Numbered from the stretch's first letter, positions 1 to 14,166 are shown. The stretch is DNA of 64,000 bases from Phaseolus vulgaris (GCF_000499845.2 NC_023759.2:46408672-46472671); one strand, 5' to 3'. Translations and numbers: made by a program. Notes: generated from the letters alone by a model not told the origin.

Positions 1-1
1 T

Positions 2-443
2 GAAGTGGTGGAAAACGGAGAGAACTGGAGTGTGGGGCAAAGACAGTTGGTTTGTCTAGGGCGTGTTATACTTAAGAGAAGCCGACTTTTGTTTATGGAT
101 GAGGCCACAGCTTCTGTTGATTCTCAAACTGATGGCGTGATTCAGAAGATCATAAGAGAGGAATTTGCAGCATGCACCATCATCAGCATTGCTCACAGAA
201 TACCCACAGTCATGGACTGTGACAGAGTGCTAGTTGTAGACGCAGGTATATACTCTCTTTGCATTGCATTGCATTGGTCTCTGCATGATACTTGTTCTTT
301 GACCATAGTTGCCTGAATTTGTTGTTGTTGTGTTTGTATCAGGACGAGCAAAAGAATATGACAAGCCTTCCAATTTGCTTCAGAGAGAATCTCTCTTTGG
401 GGCATTAGTTCAAGAATATGCCAACCGATCCAGTGGATTATAA
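2..443 (+). CDS. ABC transporter C family (MRP type), 3' end only
   Basis: C-terminal part of the second nucleotide-binding domain of a full-length ABCC/MRP transporter, an ATP-driven membrane pump for conjugates and other organic anions. The gene enters from the left edge, so its start is outside the window. Two exons are visible: 2-245, then 343-443 after an intron with GT at 246 and AG at 341-342; the joined frame stays open to TAA at 441-443. Seen in order: the ABC signature (NWSVGQRQL), Walker B ([10 protein letters not shown]), the D-loop (SVDSQTD) and the H-loop histidine (SIAHR). The last exon carries the usual ABCC tail, including FDKPSNLL-like and [14 protein letters not shown] segments. 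From the tail I would place it with Arabidopsis ABCC4/ABCC14, but the clade is inference from about 115 residues. No defect is seen. Confidence 0.93.
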
Positions 444-2592
444 GAAATTAAGAAAATCTGGTGTTTCTCCATTGTATGGCTTCCTCCACCACCCATATAT
501 GAGTAACAGATAAAACGTTGTCTTTCTAATTTTGTTCCATCTAAGATGATATAGCATGTGTAGGAAACAGATCATGACATAGAATGACAGAAATTGATGT
601 GTGGAGTGGGGTCACCATTCCAATGATGTTATGTTATATGGATCACTTTCACCTTTGTTTCTAAACACACAAAAACACTTATAATTTCCTATTATCATTT
701 TTTGTTTCATCTCATCAAATCACCTATAATTAGGGTTGTTCTTAGTTTATAGGTTAGAAGAAAAAAATTAATCCGAACTAAACTAAACTATAAACTAAGA
801 CAAGTGAAATAAACTTGCCACTGCTAAACTGTTTATAAGTTTAGTTAATTTTTTTAATATTAAAATCTAATGAACTGTTATAGTTCTTAAACTATATTTT
901 CTTGTTAAGCTAATACAAAGCTGGAAATTAATATTTCAATAGAAATGTGATTTCTTCTCTTAACAAAACTATTTTAGTATAATTTTTTTATGAAGTAAAA
1001 TATTATTAAACATGAAATTAATATTTCAATAAATGTTTTTTTCCCCCTAACCAAATAGATGTTGAAACGGAAAAAGAGAGAGTAATACAAAGATAAAGAA
1101 TTTGGATCAGTAGTGTATTAGAAGCTAATAAATTGAATTGAATTAAATCATATAAAAACTTAACTGGAAAATAGTTTGCCGAAATTAAACTGAACTGAAA
1201 AATTATTTCTAAACTAAACTATACTGAAAAATAGTGTTTAACTACTTAAACTATGCTTTTAAGAAATTAAAAGAAATTAATTATATGAATTATATTCCTA
1301 TTATATACGGGAAGAGGATACAAGGAGAATCCTGTCATTCTATTTCTTTCAAAATTAATATATGAATTTATTTATCAAGAATGTATAATTAACAATCTTT
1401 TATAATCATATTAGTATAATAAACTAATATAAATATAAACGTTTTAAATTTATAAGAATACAAATCAAAATTCATAGTATCTACACTTCGAAATGCCTGA
1501 AAAGTTTGTAAGAATACAAATCAAAGTTTGTAAGAATACAAATCAAAGTTTGTAATTATAAATTATGATTTTTTTTTAACTTAGTTCTCTCTTTATTTAT
1601 CTCTTTTGCTTGCAAAAAAAGGCCAATTAAACGCGTTTTAAAAATCTTGAAAGAAATGTATTATTTTAATGTAAGTAACTTTTTTAATTATTCTGTAAAG
1701 TATTTCTTTCAAAATGAAAAAATTGGGACAGATACAATTCTAAAGAAAAATAAACTCTTAAAAAGAGGAAAATACATTAATAAACAAAAGCTTAAAAAAC
1801 TTATGAGAAAAACTTGTACTTTTAAGGATATAATAAATCAATAAAATTTGAGCCAGACACTATTATAAAATGTAGAAGTTAAAAATGCTAGAACAAATAT
1901 TCACCTCTTTTTTTAAAAAACTATTATTTTTATTTATGTTTTACATGTTTGTAAATTTTCAAAATAATGAGAAATAAGAAATCTAATTCTGTCATAATTA
2001 CATGTTTGTACTCATCATCCTTACATTCGAACCTTCACCTCTCATCTTAGATTGTTCTAAAAATCTCGGTTTATTTTTATTTTTTAAATTTTCAGAAAAT
2101 AATAGTGTGAATGGATAAACAATTTTAAAGAAATACTTAAAACAATTTAATGAAATCAATTTAAACTCTCTTATTCAAATAAAATACTTTAAAAATAAGA
2201 TACTTTAAAATGAGATGAATCAAAGGTGATGAAATTGGTGAAGAAAATCCCAATGCAGAGGCTTTTTAGGTGATCCACAAATTTTTTCCATCAAGAACTA
2301 AGGACTAATTTCGCAATAGGCTAAAAATATAAAGGTTAATGAGATGAATAGAGTTTCTAAATCCATTTTCAAAGTGAGATACAGATACATACAATGAACA
2401 GCACTACTAATTTCTTAAATAAAAACATTGCCGCCACCAACAAAGTTATGCACAGTTTAAAGGCAGCTTCACCTTATTCACTATGTTACATGCAGAACAA
2501 CAATCAAACATCAAACATGCAAACTTGCATTTCAGACTAAAACTACAAACCTTATACTCTACAAAAGAAGTTTAAAAAATTGCATGTTGTGT
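444..2592. other. AT-rich intergenic stretch between converging genes
   Basis: This is the 3' side of both the ABCC gene (+) and the NLA-like gene (-). It is AT-rich with poly(A) and poly(T) runs. The 65-codon open frame at 1647-1844 is Lys/Asn-rich and looks like chance. Apart from a short 22-bp tandem repeat near 1501, nothing gene-like is seen. Confidence 0.6.
1501..1555. repeat. Short tandem repeat, 22-bp unit, 2.5 copies
   Basis: Two exact 22-bp copies (1501-1522 and 1523-1544, each starting AAAGTTTGTAAG) are followed by an 11-bp partial copy. A related AGAATACAAATC word also occurs about 45 bp upstream. Confidence 0.85.
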
Positions 2593-5500
2593 TTAGACCC
2601 CTACGAATGCCCTACACTGTGAATCCCAATGTTCCTTTATTTGCTTAATCCTCTCCACCCTCTCGGTCTGAAGCCTCTGCTCCCAGTATTCCTGACAGCT
2701 GTTAAGGGATTGAAATTAGTGATGTTCAAGGATTTAGCAGAAACAATATGATATAAAAACATTTTCTAATAACATCCATCTTTCTTTACCAATTACTACC
2801 CCTGGTTTTAAGCCCCCAAATAATGGGATACGTAGGACCATACCTTCGGCCTAACAGAATATTTAGTTCTTCCAAGTGCACGGCACCTTCATATACACCA
2901 CCCTGCAATAAACAATAGTAAGAACTAGGCCTAAGTAGCCAATCTTTTTAATTGGTTCAAATCCACAAAATGAAGAGAAATAAAATTATTTGGGTAGCCA
3001 ATTCTTAACAGCCCGATAGTTAGGTGTAGGGTGCTCATAGATCCTATCCAAATCCAAACATATGGATTGGATTTAAAATTCATATCCATTTTAACTGATC
3101 AAATTTATTTGGATTTTTTTTAAATCCATTTAAAGAGGATTAAACCTAAATTATATCCACTTGGTTAATTAGATTAAATTCATTTTGTCAATTGCATTAA
3201 ATCCATTTTGATATGGACACATACTAACTTGGTTTAAACTGGGCCTAAGCCGACTCAACCTAGACGCGGACCAACTCGGCTCAAAATTGGACTGATTTAA
3301 ATTGACATGGACCCAGTCCAACTCGACTCAACATGGGTCTGCCGACTGCGCTCGACATCGACCCGGACAAATTCGACTAGACATGGGCTCAAACCGATTA
3401 TGCTCGATATCAACATAGACATCGACCCCGACCTGTTTTGCTCGATATCGACTTAGACAATGGCCCGGGCCTGTTAGTCCTGCTCGACCTGACATCAGCC
3501 TGGGCCCACTCGGCCCGACATCGGCCCAGACCTGCTCGACCCGACATCAGTCCGGCCTACTCGACCCGAGCTGGCTTGACCTGACATCAGCCTGGGCCCA
3601 CTCGGCCCGACATCGATTCAAGCCCGCTCGACATTGGCCCTGACTTGATTCGACATGCGCCCGGACAAATTCGACTAGACATGGGCTCAGGCTGATTTTG
3701 CTCGATATCAACCTAGACATCGGCCCGGGCCCGTTCTTCCCTACATCAGCCTGGGCCTGTTCGTCCCGACATCGGCCCAAGTCCGCTTGTCCCGACATCG
3801 GGCCAGGCCTGCTCGACCCGACATTGGCCCGAGCTCGCTTGTCTCGACATCGACCCGAGCCCGCTAGTCCCGACATCGGCCTGGGCCCGCTCAGCCAGAC
3901 ATCAATTCGAGACCACTCAGCCAGACGTCGATCCGGGCCCGCTCAAACTGACATCGATCCAGGCCTGGGCCCACTCGGAACGATATCGTCCCTGGCCTGC
4001 TTTACTCGACATCGGCCTGGGCGCTCTCGGAATGATATCGTCCCTGGCCCGCTTGACTCGGCATCTGCTCGAGCCCACTTGTCTCGGTTGTAATCGGCCA
4101 ACATCCACTCGACTTGACATTGATTCGGGCCCGCTCGACATTGGCCCTAACTTGATTCGACATTCGCCCAGACAAATTCGACAAGACATGGGCACAGGCT
4201 GATTATGCTCGATATCGACTTAGACATTGGCCCGGGCCTGTTCGTCCTGACATCGGCACGTGCCCACTCGTCCCGACATCGGCCCAGGCCTGCTCGACCC
4301 GACATCTGCCTGGGCCCGCTTGGCTAGACATCGATCTGGGCCCGCTCAGCCTGGCATCAATCCGAGCCCGCTCATCCCGATTTCAATGCTAGCCCGCGCG
4401 GCCGGACATTGATTTGGGCCAGCTCGACATCGACCCTGACTTGATTCGACATGTGCCCGGACAAATTCGTCCAGACATGGGCTCAGGTTGATTTTGCTCG
4501 ACATCAATCAAGACATCGGCCCGGGCCCGTTCTTCCCTACATCAGCATGGACCTGTTCATCTCGACATCGGCCCGAGCCCGCTTGTCCCGACATCGGTCC
4601 GAGCCTACTCGACCCGACATCGGCCCAGGCCTACTCGACCCGACATTGACCCGGGCACGCTCTACCCGACATCGGCGCGGGCCTGCTCGACCCAACATCG
4701 ACCCGAGCTCGCTTGACCCGACATCGACCTCGGCCCGCTCGGCTAGACATCGACCAGGCCCGCTCAGCCAAACATCGATCTGGTCCCACTCATCCTGATA
4801 TCAATCCGGGTCCTCTCAGCCAGACATCGATCTGGGCCCGAGCCGACTCGTTTCGACATCGGCCTGGGCCCTCTCGGAACGATATCGTCCCTGGCCCGCT
4901 CGAATCAGCATCGACTCGAGCCGATGTTGACCCACACCAACTGAGCTTGAAATCGGCCAGCATCCACTCGACTTGACATCGATTCGAGCCCGCTCGACAT
5001 CGGCCTTGACTCGATTTGACATGCACTTGGACAAATTCGACAGGACATGGGCACAGGCCGATTATGCTCGATATCGACCTAGATATTCGACCCCAGCCCG
5101 TTCTGCTTGAATCGACTTAGACACTGGCCCGGTCCTGTTTGTCTTGACATCGGCCCGTGCCTGCTCGTTCCGACATCGGCCCAGGCTGCTTGACCTGACA
5201 TTGGCCTAGGCCTGCTGGACCCGAGTTGGCTTGACCTGACATCGGCTTGGGCCCACTTGGCTAGACATCGATCTGGGCCCGCTCAGCCTGCATTGATCCG
5301 GGCCCGCTCAGCCCGACATCGACCCTGACTTGATTCGGCATGCGCCCAGACAAATTCGTCCAAACATGGGCTTAGGCCGATTTTGCTCGATATCAATCTA
5401 GACATTGGCCCGGGCTCGTTCTGCTTGATATCAACCTAGACATAAGCCCGAGCCCGTTTTTCCCTACATCAATTTGGGCCTGTTCATCTCGACATCGGTC

Positions 5501-8449
5501 CGAGCCCGCTTGTCCCGACATCGGCCCGGGCCTGCTCGACCCAACATCGACTCGGGCCTGCTCAACCCGACATCGGCCTGGGCCCGCTTGGCCAGACATC
5601 GATATGGGCCCACTCGGCACGACATCGACCGTGCCCGCTCAGCCAGACATCGATCTAGGCCCACTCAGCCAGACATCGATTCGGGCCAACTCGGCTCGAT
5701 ATCGACTTTGGCTGACTTGTTTCGACATCGGCCTGAGCCCTCTCGGAACGATATCGTCCCTCCCGCTTGACTCGGCATCGGCTCGAGTCGATGTTGACCC
5801 ACACCAACTGGGCTTGAAATCGGCCAGCATCTACTCGACTTGACATCGGTCCGAGGCGACTTAGTTGGACATGGCCCAAGTCGACTCGACTCCAGATGGG
5901 TTTGGACTGACTCGTCTCGACATGTGCCCGGACCGACTCTGCTGGACATGGGCCCAGGATGACTTGGCTCGACATGGGCTTGGTGCCGACTCAACCTGGT
6001 TTGGGTGCCAATTTGACTTGGGCTTTGGCCCACTCTGCTCAACTTGGCCCAGGGTTGACTCGGCTCAACTTTGGCCCGGAACGACTTGGCTCAATTTTGG
6101 CTCATACCAACTCGATTCGACTTGGGCCCGGATGTCTCGGCTCGACATGGACTTGGGCCGACTTTGCTCAACCTGAGTCCGGATTGTCTTGGCTCAACCG
6201 GAGTCCGGATTGTCTTGGCTCAACCGGGATCAGGCCAAGTCAAATCAAACCCAAAATACAATTTGGATAATCAAAAAATGTATCCAATCTATATCTAATC
6301 AATATTCAATTAAATGGATTGGATTTAAAATCCAAAAATATGGATTTGGATTTGAGATAAATCCATTTAAATAACATCAAATGAAGCTTTAGAGTTTGAT
6401 CATTATCCTATCATGAGCACAAGTTATAAATATGAGATAGATGGCCCTCTTAATCATGAGTTATTCACATGATTTATACCACATCTTTTGAGTGAAGCTA
6501 TGGAATCAACTAAAATGAAAAATTTCCTAGTTTTTATCAGCTACAGTAATCAAGTTGTAGGACAACCTGCAATATAAACGTCATGTATCTGGATTCTGGA
6601 AGCTTACCTCGCGGCATAGAGGACATTTCTTTTTAGAATCTGCAGACTTAAGTCCGTTAACAATAGATACTGATGCAGCCGAGCAAGCACAAATATAGCA
6701 GAATATGTGGCCACAAGTCAGAGAAACTGGATCAAACAGTGTGTCCTGTAATAGGAGCCAGATGAACAGTGTTAGTGAATAAGTGAAGAAGAATCTAGGA
6801 AAATGCTTCTCCAAATTCCATGGGAAACATATTGTTTCACTTAGAACCTAAACTGAATTTTCAATTTACTCTATCTCTTTTTTGAAGTTGCATTTTGTAT
6901 TCGGGAAAGTGAAAATCACTGATATCTGTGAGATAAATGAAAACCATAAACAAATAAAATAGTTAAAGAATAAGCATTCAGTGTATTGATAGGAACAGAA
7001 TTTGACTTCAATTTAAAATTCTAATTTATAATATTTAACTTAACTACACCTTTCATGCCTTCGTACAACAGTAATATTCAAATACACAACATATAATAAA
7101 TTAAAGTTGAAGCAAACTCATCCAATGACTGATATTGAGAAACTTACCAAGCATATAGAACAAGTCAAGTCAGCATCCAATTTGATAGAATCAAAGAGCT
7201 CACAAGAAAGTGACGGTTTCCCATCCTTAATTGTGAGAGAACATCCATCGAACAAAGTATGTTCCTTCCTCGACTTGACCTTAGTTTCCCTTAAATTGAT
7301 GTGGAAGGCCATAAGCTCACAAAGCCAGGGACTCTGAAGAATCTCCTTATGCATGCTCTGGACCTGCGACTTGAATAATTGTCCTTGCTTGGAATAATGA
7401 ATCTGTAGTGACAGACGTAGAAATAAGAACATACAACAAAGACTCAAATTTTCACAAAAATGACCTAAACTAACCATTAGCACTCCTACCAAACAAAAAG
7501 GATAGTTAAAAGCTCAAATTAGATTACTTGATTTTGAAACTTCTATTCAATCAGAATCAGAGTTCTTCCATAATAATCTGCCTTGATTTTGGCGCAGACC
7601 TTTAGTTCCCTTGTAAAATCCCCAATTCTGATATATATGAACAGAACCATACCAATACCAAAACCCCAAATGCACCAAATAAACTATATCTAAGTTTTGT
7701 ACTTGTTAAAACTTGTTCGGGGAAGCAGAAAATACAGGCATACCTTATCATATTTCTTGAGTATCTTTCGAATTGCCATGGCATTTATGAGTGCGTACGT
7801 GACAAGATCTTTGCCTTCTTGAACCAGGGCAGTATGGTTTCCGTGCAATCTGCCTTTGATCCAAAAAAAGTACTTTCTGAAGCCAGAAGCAAGATGTAGA
7901 TCCAACAATTTCTGCGCACGCTGATTAAAACACCCCACCACATCTGACATTTCATTGAGAAGGGAAGGGAAGAAGGTTCCATCGCACACTGAATACTAAT
8001 ATCAAGTTAGCCACAAGATAGAATAGAAGAAAATGCATACATCAAACAATAAAAGTTAAAACATCTCTCTCAATAACAATAACAAAAAGTCCCCTCGGTC
8101 CTTCTTCAAAAAAATGTTTTGGAATTGATTAATAGAATAGCAAAAACAGAGAGAAGAGTCTTTTTTTCTCCTCCCTCCGTCATTGCCCTCTATCTCCGGT
8201 TGATTGCACTCTGTAAGCAGAAAAAATCAAAACCTCGAAACATGGGAATTAGAAAGAAAAGAAAAGATTTTGATAACCTGGGCAGTTGTCCGGGCTGGTT
8301 TTGGCGGCAAGGGACGCATTAAGGGGTTTCTGGGATGAAGGGCTTTTCCTGCACTTCTTCAAGATCTTCTTGTGCGTCTTGAATTCTACGCCTGGAAGCT
8401 TCTTCTCCTGGGCCTGTACGTATTCCTGGTACTTTTTGCAGAACTTCAT
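2593..8449 (-). CDS. NLA: SPX-RING E3 ubiquitin ligase, NLA/BAH1-like
   Basis: Predicted exons on the minus strand: 8449-8278, 7988-7744, 7402-7148, 6745-6608, 2902-2844 and 2698-2593. They join without a frame break into 324 residues. The N-terminal half is an SPX domain (starts [11 protein letters not shown]; basic helices around KILKKC and [10 protein letters not shown]), which in this family senses inositol polyphosphates. Residues 220-268 form a C3HC4 RING with C220, C223, C235, H237, C240, C243, C265 and C268. The tail ([17 protein letters not shown]) matches NLA proteins. Known NLA proteins ubiquitinate PHT1 phosphate transporters and the nitrate transporter NRT1.7, so they link phosphate and nitrogen status and adaptation to low nitrogen. 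The start is the first ATG of the SPX motif. I looked for the miR827 site known in the Arabidopsis 5'UTR and did not see one just upstream. The odd feature is the last intron (2903-6607, 3.7 kb), which is mostly filled by a transposon-borne minisatellite. Confidence 0.93.
3027..6420. mobile_element. hAT-like non-autonomous element with minisatellite core (copy A)
   Basis: This element lies in the last intron of the NLA-like gene. Its first 200 bp (from TAGGGTGCTCAT at about 3027) and last 170 bp (to ATGAGCAC at 6413-6420) are AT-rich and packed with ATCCA/TGGAT words. They align by eye with the ends of the element at 61541-63917. GTGCTCAT at the left is inverted at the right end. No clear target duplication is seen (GTTAGGTG against GTTATAAA at best), so this copy is older or its ends are decayed. 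The core is a GC-rich 26-bp array. No transposase frame is present. The outer limits are uncertain by about 10 bp. The family assignment rests on copy B. Confidence 0.7.
3233..6242. repeat. GC-rich minisatellite, 26-bp unit, copy A array
   Basis: About 3 kb of imperfect tandem copies of a 26-bp unit, roughly 115 units by length. Typical units read CTCGACCCGACATCGGCCC followed by a GGCCTG-like end. The array is CpG-rich in otherwise AT-rich DNA. A distinctive segment containing GGACAAATTCG and ACATGGGC recurs near 3366, 3660, 4168, 4458, 5028 and 5348, so the array is built from larger blocks. The long open frames on both strands are products of the repeat and are not called as genes. Confidence 0.92.
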
Positions 8450-8753
8450 GTTTCTTGGGTGAAGAAGAAAGAACAGCAGAAAGTGAAGGAAGGGGTTTCG
8501 AAAGAATGTGAGTGGGTTTAAGGTTTAGGAAGAGTTATGATCGAAATTTGGGTCGTGTTTGTTTGTGGCATCTCTCTCCTTATTGTATTTGAACAATTCC
8601 CTCGCATTGCTGTCATATGCTACCACTTTGACGTGTGAAAAAAATAATCTGAGAAACACACAGCTTGCGAAAAAGTCAAAATATCAGATTACGCTCTCCC
8701 CATTAATGCGTAATTATCATAAACCAAGCTTTAAGCAGTCAATTAAAGAAGCT
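8450..8753 (-). promoter_or_regulatory. Upstream region of the NLA-like gene
   Basis: This is the 5' flank and probable leader of the NLA-like gene, read on the minus strand. The first 60 bp next to the ATG are purine-rich on the plus strand. No convincing TATA box is seen. The region ends at the edge of the foldback element at 8754, which therefore lies about 300 bp upstream of the start codon. Confidence 0.4.
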
Positions 8754-10006
8754 ATTTACACTTTTATTTTCCTAATTAGCAATCTTTTGTTTTTATTTTT
8801 CTATCTAACACCTTTTTATTTTTATTTTCTTATCTAATACTTTTATTTTTTATTCCCTATCTAGCACCATTTCAAAAATAAATAAATAAATAATAATTTA
8901 TTTATTTTTTGATAATTTTAATTTTGAATGCATTAAAAAATAAATATTTTTAATGTTTAAAATAGTTAGAAATATAATTAACGAATAAATAAATGAGTTT
9001 TTATAAAATAAAAATGTTTAGTTTAAAATTATTTTTTTTAAGAATGAAGAAAATAAAAAATTAAACCCTACAACCACATAAAAGTTAAATTTATAAACAT
9101 AAAATTACTATTTATTTTTATTATTATTGATGATGTAATCATGTTAATTTCAAGTAAAAAATACATGACATAATTAAAAAAAAACAAAGTCAATTAGTAT
9201 TAATTAATAGTGGATACACAAGTAATATTGAAATGTCTATCCTAAATGCAAAATCCTAAAAATGAGAAGCAAAAAATGGAAAAAAAAGTCTAGAAAATAA
9301 AAACAGCAACAATAAAAAAAATAATGGTAGAAAAAAATAATAACTAAAAACATAAAAATGAAATATGATAATTCATTTAATATTTTCTTCAATGGTATAT
9401 TAAATAATTTGTGCCAAATGAAACATAATTAATGACGAGAAGTGCACAATCAAGTAATGTTGGGACATATTCTTTATGTGTGTCTTGGTGTTTGACAACA
9501 TGAACATTTTTTTTTCGATCATGTTGTTTTTTTATGTCCATATCAGTTCTTATTTAACTTTGTTTTTTTTATAATTATGTCATATATTTTTTACTTGAAA
9601 TTAACATAATTACATTATTAATAATAATAAAAATAAATACTAATTTATGTTTATATATTCAACTTTTATGTTACTGTAGAGTTTAATTTTTTATTTTATT
9701 CATTCTTAAAAAAATAATTTTTAAACTAAACATTTTAAATTTATTACTTTTTTATTTTTATTTTGTAAAAACACATTTCTTTATAAATTAATTATATTTC
9801 TAACTATTTTAAACATTAAAAATATTTATTTTTTAATGCATTCAAATTTAAAATTATAAAAAAAAAATTATTATGTTTTAATTTATTTTTGAAATGATGC
9901 TAGATAGGGAAATAAAAACAAAAGAGTGTTAGATAGAAAAATAAAAACAAAATGGTGCTAGTTGGGAAAATAAAAGTGTAAATGGTGCTAAATAGGGAAT
10001 TTACCC
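8754..10006. mobile_element. Foldback (long inverted repeat) DNA element, about 1.25 kb
   Basis: The left arm (about 8754-9240) is repeated in inverted order by the right arm (about 9520-9983). Matching blocks include TAGCACCATTTCAAAAATAA at the left against its complement near 9885-9905, and the pair around 9075-9160 and 9565-9680. Each arm starts with two to three degenerate copies of a unit of about 23 bp resembling TTTTATTTTCCTATCTAGCACC. The right end extends to GGGAATTTACCC; the left end appears shortened. The loop (9241-9520) has no coding capacity. Long terminal inverted repeats suggest a Mutator-like or foldback MITE; no target duplication was recognised. Confidence 0.75.
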
Positions 10007-10240
10007 ATTAAAAACTCCATCAATTATATTTAAATATAAATATATTTTAAAATTGTTGGTTTGCAGAAAAAACGTAACCTTTTCCACAAGCAAAGACCAC
10101 AAAAAAAACGCAGTGGTGTGGATTACGTGATCAGCAAAAGTAAAAGGAAAAAGGATTACGCTTTCGGTGCATAATAACACCCCACATCGTTTACATTGCG
10201 TCTACCACACAATGTGCTACCTGCACTAATCTTCGTCAAC

Positions 10241-12382
<2,142 letters not shown>

Positions 12383-13039
12383 TCATGAGATCATCTTCAT
12401 ACAAACCAACGGATCTATGCACCAATCAGAAAAGGAAAAATGCGCAGATTGTGACTTGAATGTAATCCATGACCAAGCCTTTAATTGAACCAAAGCAAAA
12501 GCTTGTCGTACATCTACTACTCCCCCTTTAAAGATTACCATGTTTTTATGCTTCCAAACCTCGTTGACTACTGTGATCCAAATAACTCCTCCAACCTCAT
12601 TCATCGAAGCAGGCGCATTGCTCAACCTAAACTAGGAAAAATTTAACAATGGAACGTTGTGAAACACACTTTACACGTCCAACCATGCACAATAATGGTT
12701 CCACAATAACCAAACAACTTTGCACTCAAAGAACAAATGAGTACTAATCTCCTCCTCAACCCCACAAAGACTACACGTGGAGCTTGCAAATGTGATCCCG
12801 CGCCTTACTAGGTTAGCCTTAATGGCTAACTTATTTTCCAACACCCTCCAAGTCGTAACTAAAGCAGTAAGTACGACTTTACTATTCCAAAACTTTTTAA
12901 ACACCGTCCCATTCTCCTCTATTTCATCCTCCCTCATAATGAGGTATGCCGATTTAACCGTGTACCCGAGCTCCTCTCATTCCTTCCACAACCACGTGTC
13001 CTCCTTATCCAAGTCATTGATCATTCATAAACATCCAGT
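12383..13039 (-). pseudogene. LINE-type retrotransposon remnant (end of reverse transcriptase ORF)
   Basis: On the minus strand this encodes a decayed copy of the C-terminal part of a plant non-LTR retrotransposon ORF2. First comes a DTWLWKE...YTVKSAYL segment with an internal stop. Next is the zinc-binding reverse-transcriptase domain (zf-RVT), seen as NLVRRGITF, CSLCGVEEEISTHLFFEC and a following W. After another break comes the tail usually found downstream, IWITVVNEVWKHKN and AQLKAW-like residues, ending near SDWCIDPL. The catalytic reverse transcriptase core is absent. Several stops and shifts make it non-functional. Confidence 0.8.
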
Positions 13040-13055
13040 CTCACATACTTGGTAG

Positions 13056-13165
13056 TCTCGACATGGGAGACGTGAGTTGGAGATTTTACATCGAAAATAA
13101 GATCAATTTATAGTATATAAGTGAATACAAATTTCAACTTACCCGTTTTGTAAGATTGAGTTAAA
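13056..13165 (+). repeat. Degenerate legume-type dispersed repeat
   Basis: Contains the words GTATATAAGTG, CAACTTACC and TTTTGTAAGATTGAGTTAAA in the same order as a very common legume repeat that ends with a TTTTGTAAGGTTGAGTTAGG-like sequence. It is a short decayed fragment; the parent element class is not certain. The family recognition is from memory, not from a search. Confidence 0.4.
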
Positions 13166-13816
13166 CTTATGAAAGAAATTAAAAAGTATTGGTATGTAAG
13201 TAATTTTTTAATAATTTTTCAATTTCTAGTTTTAAACATTAAAATGTTCATGAGTCGGTTTTTCAGTATTCTGAACAGTTTAGTAATGGATAATTAAGTG
13301 ATCAGTTTATTACCAAGTAACACCTTCCACGTAACATGAGTGAGTGTATTTTTTTTTCTGTGATGGCTCAGAGTTAGACATTGGTCTAGAACTCCACGAA
13401 ATCACTTGAATTCAGCAACAAAATATTATAATTCAAATATTCCAATTCAAGTCGTAGATGTTGTTTAATCATTCTCTAAAATGCACTGGCTTCAGTTCCA
13501 TTTCTTCCCCGTGTGAGTTTTAATCTTAAATTGAAGATGAGATACATAACACAACAACGCTAGTTAACTTTTTTTAATAATTTACAAAAGCAATAATATT
13601 TTTGCGTCTAAATTTCGAATTTTGTAAGAAAAATAACTTATTTAGATTTAGATGAATTTACACTTAAATTTTGTGCATAATTTTTAATAAAAATACGTAT
13701 TTTGGTTAATTAAGAGAGGTGAATTAGAAAGTCATAAAAGATGGGCCCTAGTTCATCTTGGCCCAAATGAACGTCTTGCGTGGCCCAGGTGATAAGATAA
13801 TCTTAAATCAATCCAA

Positions 13817-14166
13817 GGCAATTGCTTCCTACACCATATCACTACACCCAATTTCTTGGAAAAGACGAAAATGTTCTTAAAAAATGGAGTACATATAAAA
13901 ATACATTTCGGATTCCTTTTTTCGGAACAAAATAATCTCTTATGGATCTACTTTTCTGAAATGTATTATTTTCAATTCTGGATTTTCTTATCTGAAATGG
14001 AATTTTGATTTTTGTTTCTGGATTTTTATTTCCAGAACACAATAATCTCTTCCGGATCTACTTTTCCAAAATGTATTATTTTTAATTCCAGAATAAAGGG
14101 CATTTTCGGAATTTGAAAATTTGTTGGGTGCAGGTTCAAAAAGTTGGGTGTAGGAAGTCTTTGCCT
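13817..14166. mobile_element. MITE, 350 bp, with 8-bp target duplication
   Basis: The flanks carry the perfect direct repeat CAATCCAA at 13809-13816 and 14167-14174. The ends are inverted: GGCAATTGCTTCCTACACC at the left against GGCAAAGACTTCCTACACCC read from the right. Inside, a segment of about 60 bp (AATCTCTTATGGATCTACTT and so on) occurs at 13922-13981 and again, diverged, at 14034-14093. No coding capacity. An 8-bp duplication fits hAT, or a short-TSD Mutator-like element. Confidence 0.8.

Noticed and set aside
3233..6242. Possible CRISPR-like array because of regular repeats
   Set aside because: Units are contiguous with no unique spacers, there are no cas genes, and this is eukaryotic DNA.
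3547..6298. Several 60-130 codon frames on both strands within the copy A array
   Set aside because: They follow the 26-bp repeat period, overlap on both strands and have no known domain.
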